Assembly (NCBI RefSeq): GCF_000813965.1
Contig: NZ_JWLI01000009.1
Span: 1 to 41,177, forward strand
Reading direction: 5' to 3'
From: Leisingera sp. ANG-M7
GTDB taxonomy: Bacteria; Pseudomonadota; Alphaproteobacteria; Rhodobacterales; Rhodobacteraceae
Length of the DNA stretch: 41,177 bases
Position numbers and translations under genes: made by a program. Positions 15,529-24,750 of this stretch are shown piece by piece. Position 1 is the stretch's first letter. The number at the start of each line of letters is the position of its first letter. The notes below the pieces were generated by a model. It made no database searches, was not told the origin of the DNA, and saw only the letters and a program-made list of their open reading frames with translations.

Positions 15529-17027
15529 CGGCTGCACTTCTGATATCAGCGGCGGGCGCAATGCCGGCAATGGCCAGCGAAGAGCTGCTGCAGAACATCT
15601 GCTCTGCCTGCCACATGGCAGAGGAAAACGGGCTGAGCCGGATCAGCGGCCAGCGCAAAAGCCCCGAGGGCTGGATGATGACCATCGTCCGGATGCAGCA
15701 GGCGCATGGGCTGGAGATCAGCGCCGAGGACCGCCGCGCCATCGTGCAGCATCTGGCGGACACGCAGGGGCTGGCGCCTGCCGAGGCCGCGCCGTTCCGC
15801 TATGCGCTGGAGAAGGATCCGAACGCGCAGGAGAGCTTTGACGAGCCGTTCGCCTCGATGTGCGCGCGCTGCCATACCGGCGCGCGGGGGCTGCTGCAGA
15901 ACCGCACCGCGGAGGAATGGGAACTGCACATGGACTTCCATGTCGGCCATTTCCCGACCATCGAATACCAGGCGCTTGGCCGCGACCGCGAGTGGTACAA
16001 GATCGCGCGGACCGAGATCGCCAGCTTCCTGGCGGAACAGAACCCGCTGGAGACTGCCGCCTGGACGGACTGGAAGGCAGCGCAAAAGCAGCCGGTGGCG
16101 GGCGACTGGGTTGTGATGACCGACCTGCCCGGCATCGGTGAGGCCTATGGCAAGCTGACGGTGACGGGCGATGCCTCGCCCTATCAGGTCAGCGGCGAGT
16201 TCGTGGCGACGGATGGTACCGCGCATCCGGCGTCGGGGCAGATGAACCTGTACACCGGCTATGAATGGCGCGCCAATCTGGATATTGGCGGCACCGCCTA
16301 CCGCCAGGTGCTGGCGCTGTCGGAGGATGGCAACAGCCTGCAGGGCCGCCAGTTCGACCGCAGCAACGACGCCTTGGGCGCACCGCTGAGCGGTGTGCGG
16401 GACGGGGCTGGCAGCGTCATCCTGGGCACCGTTCCCTCTGCCGTTCCGGCAGGGGAGGCGCAGGTGCAGGTGGTTGGCACCGGGCTGGACGGGCTGGACT
16501 CATCCAGCGGCGAGACGGCTGCGAACACCTATGGTGCGGCGTTGGCGCTGGCCTCTGAAGGAAATGGCGTTGTCACCTTCAGCACAGGCGGGGCAGAAGG
16601 GCAGATCGCCCATTACACCTCTGTCGATAGCCTGAAGGTGGAGCCGGAGTTCACCATCGCCCGCGTCGGCGGCGGCAGCGAAGAAGGCCCAGCGGCGGTG
16701 CCTGCCTATTTCAATGCGGTTGGTATGTGGAACGGCCCTGACGGCAAGGCGGGAACCGAGGATGACGTGCGCATCGGCCGGGTTGAGGCGCAATGGACCG
16801 TGGCCAACGCGCATGAGCACGCAGCGCACATGAAGGACACTGAATTTGCAGGCAAAATGCAGGCAAACGGTATCTTTGCGCCCGCGGTTGCCGGACCCAA
16901 CCCGGACCGCCCCTTTAGCGCCAACAATGCGGGTGAGCTGACCGTGCAGGCAGAGGCGATGGGCCAGCAGGCGGAGGCGATGCTGATCGTTACCGTGCAG
17001 CGCTTCATCGACCCGCCGATCCGTTGA
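15504..17027 (+). CDS. qhpA: Quinohemoprotein amine dehydrogenase alpha subunit (diheme)
   Basis: The precursor has 507 residues with a Sec signal peptide ending near AMA-SEE (residues 22-27). Two c-type heme sites follow: CSACH at 33-37 and CARCH at 120-124. The remaining 350 or so residues match the three beta-rich domains of the alpha subunit, for example GDWVVMTDLPGIGEAYGKLTVTGD and YTGYEWRANLDIGGTAYRQVL. In the periplasm this subunit accepts electrons from the CTQ in the gamma subunit and passes them through its two hemes to a cytochrome c or cupredoxin. Gene order and the gamma subunit's crosslink pattern make the assignment secure. It overlaps qhpG by 25 bases. Confidence 0.95.
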   Translation: MQLRPRGLTAALLISAAGAMPAMASEELLQNICSACHMAEENGLSRISGQRKSPEGWMMTIVRMQQAHGLEISAEDRRAIVQHLADTQGLAPAEAAPFRYALEKDPNAQESFDEPFASMCARCHTGARGLLQNRTAEEWELHMDFHVGHFPTIEYQALGRDREWYKIARTEIASFLAEQNPLETAAWTDWKAAQKQPVAGDWVVMTDLPGIGEAYGKLTVTGDASPYQVSGEFVATDGTAHPASGQMNLYTGYEWRANLDIGGTAYRQVLALSEDGNSLQGRQFDRSNDALGAPLSGVRDGAGSVILGTVPSAVPAGEAQVQVVGTGLDGLDSSSGETAANTYGAALALASEGNGVVTFSTGGAEGQIAHYTSVDSLKVEPEFTIARVGGGSEEGPAAVPAYFNAVGMWNGPDGKAGTEDDVRIGRVEAQWTVANAHEHAAHMKDTEFAGKMQANGIFAPAVAGPNPDRPFSANNAGELTVQAEAMGQQAEAMLIVTVQRFIDPPIR

Positions 17028-17044
17028 GACAGGGGAGAGAGACC

Positions 17045-18469
17045 ATGAAAGACTTTCACTATCAGCCGGCCAATGCGCACCGGGTTGAGGTCGAGGGGCG
17101 GGAGGTTCTGTTCCATGTGCCAACCACCTCGATCTTCGAGATGGACGGGGTAGACCGGGATATTCTGGACTATGCCGCGCAGGAGCAGGCGTTCTCGATG
17201 GACGAGTTCGAGGCGCGGTTTGCCGCCCAAGATGCGGCGGCGCGGCTCGATGGGCTGGTGCGGCTGGATATCGTCAACGACGGCCGCCCGCTGCAGCCGG
17301 AGCGGCCGCCGATCGAGATCGAGACCTTCCCGCTCACGACCATCGTTCTGAACGTCAACACCGGCTGCAACCTGGCGTGCTCCTATTGCTACAAAGAGGA
17401 TCTGGCAGTGCCGTCAAAGGGCCAGAAGATGGCCTTTGACACCGCGCGGAAGTCGGCGGAGATGCTGCTGGCGGAAAACCCGGACCGGGACAGCTACAAC
17501 ATCGTGTTCTTCGGCGGCGAACCGCTGTCGAACCTGCCGTTGATCCGGCAGGTGGTGGACTGGGCCGAGCCCCATTTTGCGGCGCTTGGCAAGGAGGTGA
17601 ACTTTAGCCTGACGACCAATGCGACGCTGCTGACGGAGCCGCTGATCGACTGGCTGGACCAGCATCGCTTTGGACTGACGGTCTCTATCGACGGGCCCAA
17701 GGCGCAGCATGACCTGAACCGCAAGACGGTGGGCGGCAAGGGCACCTATGACACCGTGGCCGCCAAGGCGCGGCTGCTGCTGTCGCGGTACAAATCCAAG
17801 CCGGTGGGCGCCCGCGTCACCCTGACGGCGGGGGTCACCAATATCGTGGAGATCTGGGATCATCTGATCAACGATATCGGCTTTGCCGAGGTCGGATTCT
17901 CGCCAGTCACCTCGGGAGACATGGATGCCTTCAACCTCAATAGTGCCGAGCTGCTGGAGGTGTTCGAGGGGATGAAATCCCTTGGCAGGCTCTATGTCGA
18001 GGCAGCGCTGGAAGGCCGCAACATCGGCTTTTCCAACATGCATCAGATGATGAACGACCTTTACGAAGGGCGTTCCAAGGCGCTTCCCTGCGGGGCCGGG
18101 GTGGGCATGCTTGCTGTCAATCACGACGGTGCGCTGAACCTGTGCCACCGGTTCACCGGATCTGAAATGGACCAGTTCGGCACCGTCGATGAGGGCATAA
18201 AGCGCAAGGAGCTGTCGGGCTTCATCAAGGCACGCTCCGACCGCACAGAAAAGGGCTGCGCCACCTGCCGGATCCGCAACCTGTGCGCGGGCGGCTGCTA
18301 CCACGAAAGCTATGCCCATTTCAGCGACCCGATGATGCCGACTTATCACTACTGCGATCTGATGCGCGACTGGATCGACTTTGGCGTGGCCGCCTATGCC
18401 CGGCTGATCGCCCAGGCACCGCAGTTCTTTCACCACCATGTTGCGCCGAGGAGGGCGTTTGGAAAATGA
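17045..18469 (+). CDS. qhpD: Radical SAM peptide-crosslinking enzyme QhpD (SPASM domain)
   Basis: The start is placed at the ATG at 17045 ([16 protein letters not shown], 474 residues) behind GGGGAGAGA; a TTG 21 bases upstream overlaps the qhpA stop and is less likely. The radical SAM cluster motif CNLACSYC occupies residues 108-115, with FFGGEPL following. The C-terminal SPASM region carries auxiliary cluster cysteines ([21 protein letters not shown] and [19 protein letters not shown]). In Paracoccus QhpD forms the cysteine-to-Asp/Glu thioether bonds within the gamma subunit using S-adenosylmethionine. It works in the cytoplasm before export. The stop overlaps the qhpC start by 4 bases, which fits the close pairing of enzyme and substrate. 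Confidence 0.95.
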   Translation: MKDFHYQPANAHRVEVEGREVLFHVPTTSIFEMDGVDRDILDYAAQEQAFSMDEFEARFAAQDAAARLDGLVRLDIVNDGRPLQPERPPIEIETFPLTTIVLNVNTGCNLACSYCYKEDLAVPSKGQKMAFDTARKSAEMLLAENPDRDSYNIVFFGGEPLSNLPLIRQVVDWAEPHFAALGKEVNFSLTTNATLLTEPLIDWLDQHRFGLTVSIDGPKAQHDLNRKTVGGKGTYDTVAAKARLLLSRYKSKPVGARVTLTAGVTNIVEIWDHLINDIGFAEVGFSPVTSGDMDAFNLNSAELLEVFEGMKSLGRLYVEAALEGRNIGFSNMHQMMNDLYEGRSKALPCGAGVGMLAVNHDGALNLCHRFTGSEMDQFGTVDEGIKRKELSGFIKARSDRTEKGCATCRIRNLCAGGCYHESYAHFSDPMMPTYHYCDLMRDWIDFGVAAYARLIAQAPQFFHHHVAPRRAFGK

Positions 18470-18789
18470 AACCGCTTAATCAGAAAGCCGAACGCGTTCA
18501 GCTGGCCGCGGCCGAAGGCCAGATGGAAGAGGTCCGCGCGATGCAGACCGTGACCGCGGGCTGCGCCACCACCTTCGATCCGGGCTGGGAGGTCGATCCC
18601 TTTGGCGGCCTGGCCGCGCTGTGCCAGCCGATGGAGGCGGACCTTTACGGCTGCTCCGACCCCTGCTGGTGGCCTGCCCAGGTGCCCGACATCATGGTCA
18701 ACCACCAGAGCTGGGACGAGGGCGCGCCCAATGCCGCCAAGGACTGGCGCGCGCTTGGCGCCACCTATCCTACCGACGCCGAAACCTGA
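18466..18789 (+). CDS. qhpC: Quinohemoprotein amine dehydrogenase gamma subunit (CTQ-bearing, crosslinked peptide)
   Basis: This 107-residue protein is the catalytic subunit precursor. The first 26-28 residues ([20 protein letters not shown], then EEVRAM) form the non-Sec leader removed after modification. With an offset of 26, the crosslink positions known in the Paracoccus mature subunit all fall on the right residues: C33-E42, C53-D59 and C67-D75 for thioether bonds to acids, and C63-W69 for the CTQ pair. The segment [24 protein letters not shown] holds most of them. C63 and W69 would form the cysteine tryptophylquinone that oxidises primary amines. Translation is coupled to qhpD (ATGA). 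Nothing appears broken, so this locus should make active enzyme. Confidence 0.96.
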   Translation: MKPLNQKAERVQLAAAEGQMEEVRAMQTVTAGCATTFDPGWEVDPFGGLAALCQPMEADLYGCSDPCWWPAQVPDIMVNHQSWDEGAPNAAKDWRALGATYPTDAET

Positions 18790-18802
18790 GGAGACCCGCA
18801 TC

Positions 18803-19882
18803 ATGAAATCCGCGCTTTTTGCTGCTGCCGCGTTTTGCGCGTCAGCCCTGCCGCTGGCCGCTGGCGACCTTCTGGTGACGGTGGCCCGGCCCTCCAATCT
18901 CTATGTCTTTGATGCCGAAGACCGCTCGGTCAAGGCCGACTGCGACCTGGGGGCGAATGTGACGCCCGGTGTGATCGCCATGTCGCCGGACAACCGCATC
19001 GCCTATGTGCTGCTGAACCATTGGCAGGATGTGGTCGGGGTCGATATCGAGACCTGCGAAAAGGTCTTTCACGCAGCCCAGTCGGAGGGGGATGTGACCC
19101 GCCGCTCGCTGGCCTCGCTGGCGGTGTCCAAGGATGGCAGCCAGATCTACACGGTGCGCAATCCGGTTCGTAAGAAGACCGACCGGTATGAGGTGATGCA
19201 ACCGGAGTTTGCCGTCTATGACGCCGACGCCGGGCTGGAGGCCAAGCCGTCCGCCACCTATGAGGCGCCACGGCGGTCCACCCTGATGGCGAGCGACCGC
19301 AATGGTCAGGTTTATGTCGCAGGGCATGAAATCTACCGGGTCGATCCCTCCAGCGGCGAGACCGAGGTGGCGATTGCCAACGCCAGCTGGGACCGCCCCT
19401 CCTACAGCCCGCCGGATGTTCTGGCGTTCTGGCCCACCGGCAGCCAGAACGATGAGATGCTGCTGATGTACACAGCGGCGGTGTTTACGGATGAAACCCA
19501 GCAGGAAATGGCGGATTTTGTCTGGGGATATCAGTCTGTTGACCTGGCCACGGGGGAGACGGAGATCGCCGATTTTGCCTCCTTCGAGGTGCTGATGTTC
19601 TCGGCGGTGCGCAGTGCGGTGGATCCCAAGCACCTGTACGGCGTCTATACCCAGCTGTCCAAGCACAATCTGGAAACCCAGGAACTGGTGAAGCGGGTGG
19701 ACCTGCCGCACACCTATTACGTCATCAATGTCTCCAGCGACGGGAAAGAAATCTACGTCGCGGGCACCAATGACGATATCGGCATCTATGACAGCGAGAC
19801 GCTGGAGCGGGTGGGCGAGATCCGGATGCCCTCAGGTGGGGATATGTCTGTCTCCACCCTGCATGTCGTGCCGCAGGGATGA
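18803..19882 (+). CDS. qhpB: Quinohemoprotein amine dehydrogenase beta subunit (beta-propeller)
   Basis: The ATG at 18803 follows GAGGAGAC and gives 359 residues. A Sec signal peptide (MKSALFAAAAFCASALPLAAG) precedes repeated blades of the type xxNLYVFDAEDRSVKADCDLG, PDNRIAYVLLNHWQDVVGVDIET, DGSQIYTVRNPV, NGQVYVAGHEIYRVDPSSG and DGKEIYVAGTNDDIGIYDSETLE. This is the seven-bladed propeller that cradles the gamma subunit in the periplasmic alpha-beta-gamma enzyme. It lies 13 bases after qhpC and overlaps qhpF by 4 bases. The related methylamine dehydrogenase heavy chain has a similar fold but a different gene context. Confidence 0.94.
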   Translation: MKSALFAAAAFCASALPLAAGDLLVTVARPSNLYVFDAEDRSVKADCDLGANVTPGVIAMSPDNRIAYVLLNHWQDVVGVDIETCEKVFHAAQSEGDVTRRSLASLAVSKDGSQIYTVRNPVRKKTDRYEVMQPEFAVYDADAGLEAKPSATYEAPRRSTLMASDRNGQVYVAGHEIYRVDPSSGETEVAIANASWDRPSYSPPDVLAFWPTGSQNDEMLLMYTAAVFTDETQQEMADFVWGYQSVDLATGETEIADFASFEVLMFSAVRSAVDPKHLYGVYTQLSKHNLETQELVKRVDLPHTYYVINVSSDGKEIYVAGTNDDIGIYDSETLERVGEIRMPSGGDMSVSTLHVVPQG

Positions 19883-21618
19883 CCGGGCCTGCTGCCAAAC
19901 TCTCCCCCCAGCCGGGCGGCGGTGCTGCCGCCCGGGCCTGGCCGCGTCTGCCTTCACGTGCGGGCGCGGCGCTTTTCACGCCCGCCACGGCGGGCTGGCT
20001 GCTGCCTCTGTTGCGCCCGCACCGGCGGCGGCTGGCGGTGCTGTTGCTGATCAGCTTTGCAGCCGCCGCGATTGGATTGCTGCCGCCCTATATCAGCAAG
20101 CTGGTGATCGACCGGGGGCTGATGGCGGGGGATGCGGCGCAGCTGGTGATCTGGTCCGCGGCGCTGTTCGGGATCGGCCTGCTGGCCACCGGCACCGGCG
20201 CGCTGAGCAATATCCTGCACATGCGGGCCTCGGTCCGGATGCTGGCGCGGATGCGGCAGCGGCTGCTGTCGCGGATGGCCGCCAAGCCTGCCGGCTGGTT
20301 TGCCAGCCAGCGCGCGGGTGAGTTGCTGGCGCGGATAGATGGCGACGCGGCGGACGTGCAGAAGTTTGCGTTCAACGCGGTCTTGGGCGGCTCCTCGGCG
20401 CTGATCCGGCTGATTGGCGGCTCGGCAATGCTGATGGTGCTGGACTGGCGGCTGGGGTTGCTGACGGCGATGCTGGCTCCCGCGGAGCTGCTGTTCCTGA
20501 TCTGGGCGCGGCCCCGGACCGAGCGGCACGCGGCGTCGGTGCGCGAGAGGCAAGGGCAATACTCAGCGGGGCTGTCGGAAACGCTGTTCGGCCTGCCTGC
20601 TCTGCAGGCCGCCCGCGGTGCAGGATGGGCGCAGCGGCGCAGCCTGCGGGATCATGCCGGGCTGAGCCAGAGGCTGATCGCGCAGAACTTGTGGGGAGAG
20701 TTCACCCGCGCGGTGCCGGTGCTGCTGTCGGCGCTGACCCGGTCGGCGATCTTTCTGGCGGGCGGGCTGATGGTGATCCGGGGCGAGTGGCCGCTGGGCT
20801 CGCTGATCGCCTTCGTGGCCTATATGGGCTTCATGACCGGGCCGATGCAGTCGCTGCTGGGCCTGTGGCACGCGCAGGCGCGGGTCAAGGTGGCGGCGGC
20901 GCGGCTGGATGCGGTGATGCAATCTCCCCCTGCCCTTTCTGACCGTTTTTCCCCTTCTGGCTATGTGCTGCAGCTACACAACGTAACCGTGTCCCGCGGT
21001 GAGGCTGCACCTTTGGGACCAATCACCCTGTGCCTTCCCGAGGGAGTCAGGGTGGCCCTGAAGGGGAGCAGCGGCGCGGGCAAGACGTCGCTCCTGGCTG
21101 TGCTCTGCGGACGGGCACGACCCTTGGCCGGGCGAGTGACCCTGGGCGGTGCGGACTTGCGCCTGCTGACCGGCAGCTGCTTGCCAGATCGGGTCGCCTA
21201 TGCGGGGCAGCGGCCCTTCACTGTGCGGGCCAGTCTGCGGGGCAACCTGTTCCAAAGCCGCGCCTATTGGGCCAAGCCTGAGAATGAAGCGCGGGTGTGG
21301 CAGTTGCTGGAGCTGTTTGGCTTGGCGGACAGGTTCAGCGGGCCTGAAGGCCTTGACACTATGCTGGGCGAAAGCGGGCTCACGCTGTCTGGAGGTGAAC
21401 GCCAGCGGCTGTGCCTTTTGCGGGTGCTTCTGGCACCGTTTGATATCCTGATCCTGGATGAAGCGCTGTCGGAAGTGGACCCAGCCACTGCGGCTCGGAT
21501 CCTGGCGCACATCGACGACGCCTTTCCCCGCACCACTCGCATCCTGACCGCCCATGGCGGTGCGGCGGCAAGCGGGAGTTTCGACATGGAGATCGACCTG
21601 GCAGAGGTGACGGCATGA
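19879..21618 (+). CDS. qhpF: ABC exporter QhpF for the modified gamma subunit
   Basis: The 579-residue protein has a membrane region (residues about 40-330) with roughly six hydrophobic segments, fused to a nucleotide-binding domain. Walker A is GSSGAGKT (396-403), the signature is LSGGERQR (503-510), Walker B is ILILDEAL (523-530) and the switch His is at 559. This is a half-transporter of the exporter type that would act as a homodimer. In the QHNDH cluster QhpF is thought to export the crosslinked gamma peptide to the periplasm, where it is joined to alpha and beta. The start ATG overlaps the qhpB stop and the end overlaps qhpE, both by 4 bases. Confidence 0.9.
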   Translation: MTGPAAKLSPQPGGGAAARAWPRLPSRAGAALFTPATAGWLLPLLRPHRRRLAVLLLISFAAAAIGLLPPYISKLVIDRGLMAGDAAQLVIWSAALFGIGLLATGTGALSNILHMRASVRMLARMRQRLLSRMAAKPAGWFASQRAGELLARIDGDAADVQKFAFNAVLGGSSALIRLIGGSAMLMVLDWRLGLLTAMLAPAELLFLIWARPRTERHAASVRERQGQYSAGLSETLFGLPALQAARGAGWAQRRSLRDHAGLSQRLIAQNLWGEFTRAVPVLLSALTRSAIFLAGGLMVIRGEWPLGSLIAFVAYMGFMTGPMQSLLGLWHAQARVKVAAARLDAVMQSPPALSDRFSPSGYVLQLHNVTVSRGEAAPLGPITLCLPEGVRVALKGSSGAGKTSLLAVLCGRARPLAGRVTLGGADLRLLTGSCLPDRVAYAGQRPFTVRASLRGNLFQSRAYWAKPENEARVWQLLELFGLADRFSGPEGLDTMLGESGLTLSGGERQRLCLLRVLLAPFDILILDEALSEVDPATAARILAHIDDAFPRTTRILTAHGGAAASGSFDMEIDLAEVTA

Positions 21619-22271
21619 CACAAACACCACTGATAGCGCTGATCGACGGGCCTCTGGCGGCAGGCACCCCAGGCCTTGCACGCCGCGTGGATTTGTGCGC
21701 CGTGCACCCGAAAGCGGCAGAAAGCCCGGCGGCACTGCATGCCAGCTGCATGACCGCTGCCATCCGCGTAAATGCGCCAGACGCGCGGATCCTTGGGCTC
21801 AGTGTCTTTGCGGGCCACTTGACCACCTCACTTGCCACTGTGGCGGAAGCATTGCACAAGGCTGCGGGGTCAGAAGCGGAAATCGTTCACTGTTCCTTTG
21901 GCCATGGTCAGGCAAGTCCGCTGATGGCAGAGGCGGTGGCTGCGGTGCTGGCAGCGGGAAAGCTGCTGGTGGCCTCTGCGCCGGCGCGTGGTGCGCCGGT
22001 TTTTCCAGCGGGGTGCGCGGGCGTGCTACCGGTGCAAGGTGATGCCCGTTGCAGCAGCAGCCAATGGTCGCTGCTGAACTTGCCCGGCGCACAATACGGC
22101 GCCAGCCCGGGGGCTCCCGGCGCGCCGGTCCGGGGCGCCAGCCTGGCGGCGGCGCATTTCACCGGACTGCTAGCACGGGCCTGCCTGAACGGCGGCGTTG
22201 AGAAGATGCTGCAAAACCCGTCCTTCACCGGCCGCGAACGCATCGGGACCGAAGGCCCGCGTGCTGCATGA
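21615..22271 (+). CDS. qhpE: Subtilisin-like leader peptidase QhpE
   Basis: The 218-residue protein has the layout of a minimal subtilase: Asp at 11 (ALIDGP), His at 42 (LHASC) and Ser at 176 (RGASLAAAHFTG), in the order D-H-S. In Paracoccus QhpE removes the leader of the gamma subunit in the cytoplasm once QhpD has crosslinked it. It has no signal peptide, as expected for a cytoplasmic protease. Two points are unusual: the block before residue 125 reads LLVASAPARG where most subtilases have an AGN with the oxyanion-hole Asn, and the His motif is HAS rather than HGT. Whether this is usual for QhpE I cannot tell. Its start overlaps qhpF and its stop overlaps the AraC gene, each by 4 bases. Confidence 0.85.
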   Translation: MTQTPLIALIDGPLAAGTPGLARRVDLCAVHPKAAESPAALHASCMTAAIRVNAPDARILGLSVFAGHLTTSLATVAEALHKAAGSEAEIVHCSFGHGQASPLMAEAVAAVLAAGKLLVASAPARGAPVFPAGCAGVLPVQGDARCSSSQWSLLNLPGAQYGASPGAPGAPVRGASLAAAHFTGLLARACLNGGVEKMLQNPSFTGRERIGTEGPRAA

Positions 22272-23263
22272 CCGGCTTTGACAATTGGAACAGCACGCTG
22301 CGCGCCAATTGCGGCCACTATTATGCGACCCCGGATCAGGCTTCAGGAAATTGGGCGGGGACCTTTGACCTTCACCAGCGAAGCGGCGTTGATGTGGCCG
22401 AAATCCGCTGCCCGCCGGCCCGCATTGAGCGCACCCGCAAGGGCATCTTGCGTGACGATCAGGAGCACTTCTTTTTGCTGCGTCAGCTGGAGGGGGAAAC
22501 AGGCATCCATCATGCAGGCCGCGAGACGCTGCTGATGCCCGGGGAGTTTCTTCTGCTCGATTCCACCCGCCCGGCGGAACTGAGCATCACCGGCCAGCCT
22601 GCCGCCTTCCTGTCGGCGCATCTGCCGCGAGCGCTGGTTTTGGAAACGCGCCGGGAGATGCCCGCGGCAGGCCGCAAGATCAACTCAGCGCATCCGCTGC
22701 ATGCCAGCCTGTGCGGGTTGCTGGATGCCGCCGGAGCAGATGACAATGCAGACTACATATTTGAGTTGGTGCCATTGGCCTTTTCACAGGCAGGAGCACG
22801 CCCGGGGGCAGGAAGCCTCGGCGGCCGCACGCACCGGTTCCGGCTCATATACGAGACCCTGGAGCGTCTCAGCAGTGATCCGCATCTGTCTCTCGACATT
22901 CTGGCCACCCGCGCAGGACTGTCGCGGCGCCAGTTACAGCGGGAGTTTCAAGATAACGGAACCACCTTCACCAACTGCCTCATCCGCGCAAGGCTGGCTG
23001 TGGTGACCGGCAAGCTGCGCCACGCGGCGCGGCAGGGCGCCCGGGTACCGATTGCCCAGATCGCCTATGGCGCCGGGTTTGGCGACATCTCCCATTTCAA
23101 CCGCGTCTTCCGCCAGAAATTGGGCTGTTCACCCCGCAGTTTCTTTCGCACATGCAAACTCAACGGCTTTTTGGCGCAGGACGCAAACTCTTTGTCACAG
23201 CCGTCCAAGACCTTGCCGCCGGGCCGTGGTTGTCTTTTCCAATCAAACCCGGCTGACGGATAA
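22268..23263 (+). CDS. AraC-family regulator, FeaR-like
   Basis: The protein has 331 residues. The first 180 or so resemble the AraC-binding-like domain of FeaR (FDLHQRSGVDVAEIRC, then LRDDQEHFFLLRQLEGETGIHHAGRETLLMPGEFLLLDSTRPAEL). The C-terminal DNA-binding domain is DPHLSLDILATRAGLSRRQLQREFQDNGTTFTNCLIRARLAVV followed by PIAQIAYGAGFGDISHFNRVFRQKLGCSPRSFF. A tail of about 35 residues rich in Ser, Pro and Gly follows. FeaR in enterobacteria activates amine oxidase and aldehyde dehydrogenase genes for phenylethylamine and tyramine, so a similar sensor here would respond to an amine or its aldehyde. The ATG overlaps the qhpE stop by 4 bases, so the regulator is made from the qhp transcript, allowing feedback. 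It is the second AraC gene of the cluster. Confidence 0.88.
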   Translation: MTGFDNWNSTLRANCGHYYATPDQASGNWAGTFDLHQRSGVDVAEIRCPPARIERTRKGILRDDQEHFFLLRQLEGETGIHHAGRETLLMPGEFLLLDSTRPAELSITGQPAAFLSAHLPRALVLETRREMPAAGRKINSAHPLHASLCGLLDAAGADDNADYIFELVPLAFSQAGARPGAGSLGGRTHRFRLIYETLERLSSDPHLSLDILATRAGLSRRQLQREFQDNGTTFTNCLIRARLAVVTGKLRHAARQGARVPIAQIAYGAGFGDISHFNRVFRQKLGCSPRSFFRTCKLNGFLAQDANSLSQPSKTLPPGRGCLFQSNPADG

Positions 23264-23278
23264 ACAGGGAGAACGGCA

Positions 23279-24682
23279 ATGGACTACCGGATGCTCATCA
23301 ATGGCGAACAGGTTTCGGCGGAGCGCATGATCGACGTAATCAACCCGGCAACGGAGGAAGTGTTTGCCCGCGTGCCGCATGCCTCCTTGGCCCAGATGGA
23401 ACAAGCGGTAGCCGCCGCCAAAGCAGCGCAGAAGGCCTGGGCGGAAACCCCGATGGCCGATCGCCGCACCAAGGTCGAGGCACTGGCCGCCGCGATCGGC
23501 GAGGAAGCCGATGAACTGGCACGGCTGATCACGACGGAGCAGGGCAAGCCGCTGCCCGAGGCGCAGGGCGAGGTCGCCTGGTCGCAAGGCTATCTGGCGC
23601 ATACCGCAACTTTGGAGCTGCCGGACCGGGTTATTCAGGATGACGCCGAGTTCCGGATCGAAACCCGGCACAAGCCCCTTGGCGTGGTGGCAGGCATTAT
23701 CGCCTGGAACTTTCCGCTTTTGCTTTGCTGCTGGAAGATCGGCCCGGCGCTGATGGCCGGAAATGCCATTGTTCTGAAGCCTGCACCGACCACGCCGGTT
23801 GCTGCGCTCAAGCTCGGCGAGATCTGCGCCCGGGTTTTTCCGGCCGGCCTCGTGAACATCATCACTGATGCAAATGACCTCGGCCCCAGGCTGACAGCGC
23901 ATCCGGATGTGGCCAAAATCGGCTTTACCGGATCGTCGGAGACCGGCAAGCGGATCATGGCGAGCGCGGCGGATACCATGAAACGGGTGACGCTGGAGAT
24001 GGGCGGCAACGACCCAGCCATCGTGCTGCCCGATGTGGACGTGAAAGCGGCAGCGGAAAAGGTCTATGGCGGGGCTTTCCTCAATGCAGGCCAGGTCTGC
24101 CTGGCGGTGAAGCGCGCCTATGTGCATAGCGACATCTACGACGAGTTCTGCGCAGAACTGGCCGCCCTTGCCGGGCAAGCGGTGGTCGACGACGGGATGA
24201 AGCAAGGCACCACCATCGGCCCGATCCAGAACAAGGCGCAGTTCGAGAAGATCAAGGGCTTCCTGGAGGATGCGCGTGCCTGCGGACAAATCATTGCAGG
24301 CGGCAACGCCAAGGATGGGCCCGGTTACTTCGTGCCGCCCACCATTGTGCGCGATGTGACCGACGGCCAGAAGATCGTAGACGAAGAGCAATTCGGCCCG
24401 GTTCTTCCAGTGATCCGCTTCGACAGCATCGATGATGTGGTCGCCCGCGCCAATGCCTCAGACTACGGGCTGGGCGGTTCCGTGCATTCTGCGGATACAG
24501 GCAAGGCCACAGAGATCGCCGGACGCATCGAATCCGGCACCATCTGGGTAAACCAGCAGCTGAACATCGGGCCGCATATCCCGATGGCCGGCTTCAAGGG
24601 CTCTGGCCTCGGCGTTGAGCAATCGGTCGAGGGCCTCGCCGAATATACCCAGATGCAGGTGATCAACGTCGCCCGCGGCTGA
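23279..24682 (+). CDS. NAD(P)-dependent aldehyde dehydrogenase
   Basis: The 467-residue protein is a standard aldehyde dehydrogenase: the Rossmann-type region (GIIAWNFPLLLCCWKIGPALMAGNAIVLKPAPTTP), catalytic Glu 240 in LEMGGNDP and catalytic Cys 274 in NAGQVCLAVKR. There is no signal peptide, so it works in the cytoplasm on aldehyde that re-enters after periplasmic amine oxidation. It starts 15 bases after the FeaR-like gene, probably on the same transcript. Position and the FeaR-like regulator suggest oxidation of the aldehyde from a primary amine (for example butyraldehyde or an aryl aldehyde) to the acid. The exact substrate cannot be read from the sequence. Confidence 0.93.
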   Translation: MDYRMLINGEQVSAERMIDVINPATEEVFARVPHASLAQMEQAVAAAKAAQKAWAETPMADRRTKVEALAAAIGEEADELARLITTEQGKPLPEAQGEVAWSQGYLAHTATLELPDRVIQDDAEFRIETRHKPLGVVAGIIAWNFPLLLCCWKIGPALMAGNAIVLKPAPTTPVAALKLGEICARVFPAGLVNIITDANDLGPRLTAHPDVAKIGFTGSSETGKRIMASAADTMKRVTLEMGGNDPAIVLPDVDVKAAAEKVYGGAFLNAGQVCLAVKRAYVHSDIYDEFCAELAALAGQAVVDDGMKQGTTIGPIQNKAQFEKIKGFLEDARACGQIIAGGNAKDGPGYFVPPTIVRDVTDGQKIVDEEQFGPVLPVIRFDSIDDVVARANASDYGLGGSVHSADTGKATEIAGRIESGTIWVNQQLNIGPHIPMAGFKGSGLGVEQSVEGLAEYTQMQVINVARG

Positions 24683-24704
24683 CCTTTTGCCCGAAAACCG
24701 GCCA

Positions 24705-24722
24705 GGCCGCCTTATGGCGGCC
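24705..24722 (+). repeat. Stem-loop between the aldehyde dehydrogenase and acyl-CoA synthetase genes
   Basis: The perfect 7-base arms GGCCGCC (24705-24711) and GGCGGCC (24716-24722) enclose TTAT. No T run follows. It may reduce but probably does not stop read-through into the next gene. Confidence 0.45.
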
Positions 24723-24750
24723 CGGTCCGCTCTACCAGCAGAGACTGACC

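Noticed and set aside
24705-24722. Rho-independent terminator after the aldehyde dehydrogenase gene
   Set aside because: The stem is perfect but no T run follows, so it is listed only as a stem-loop.
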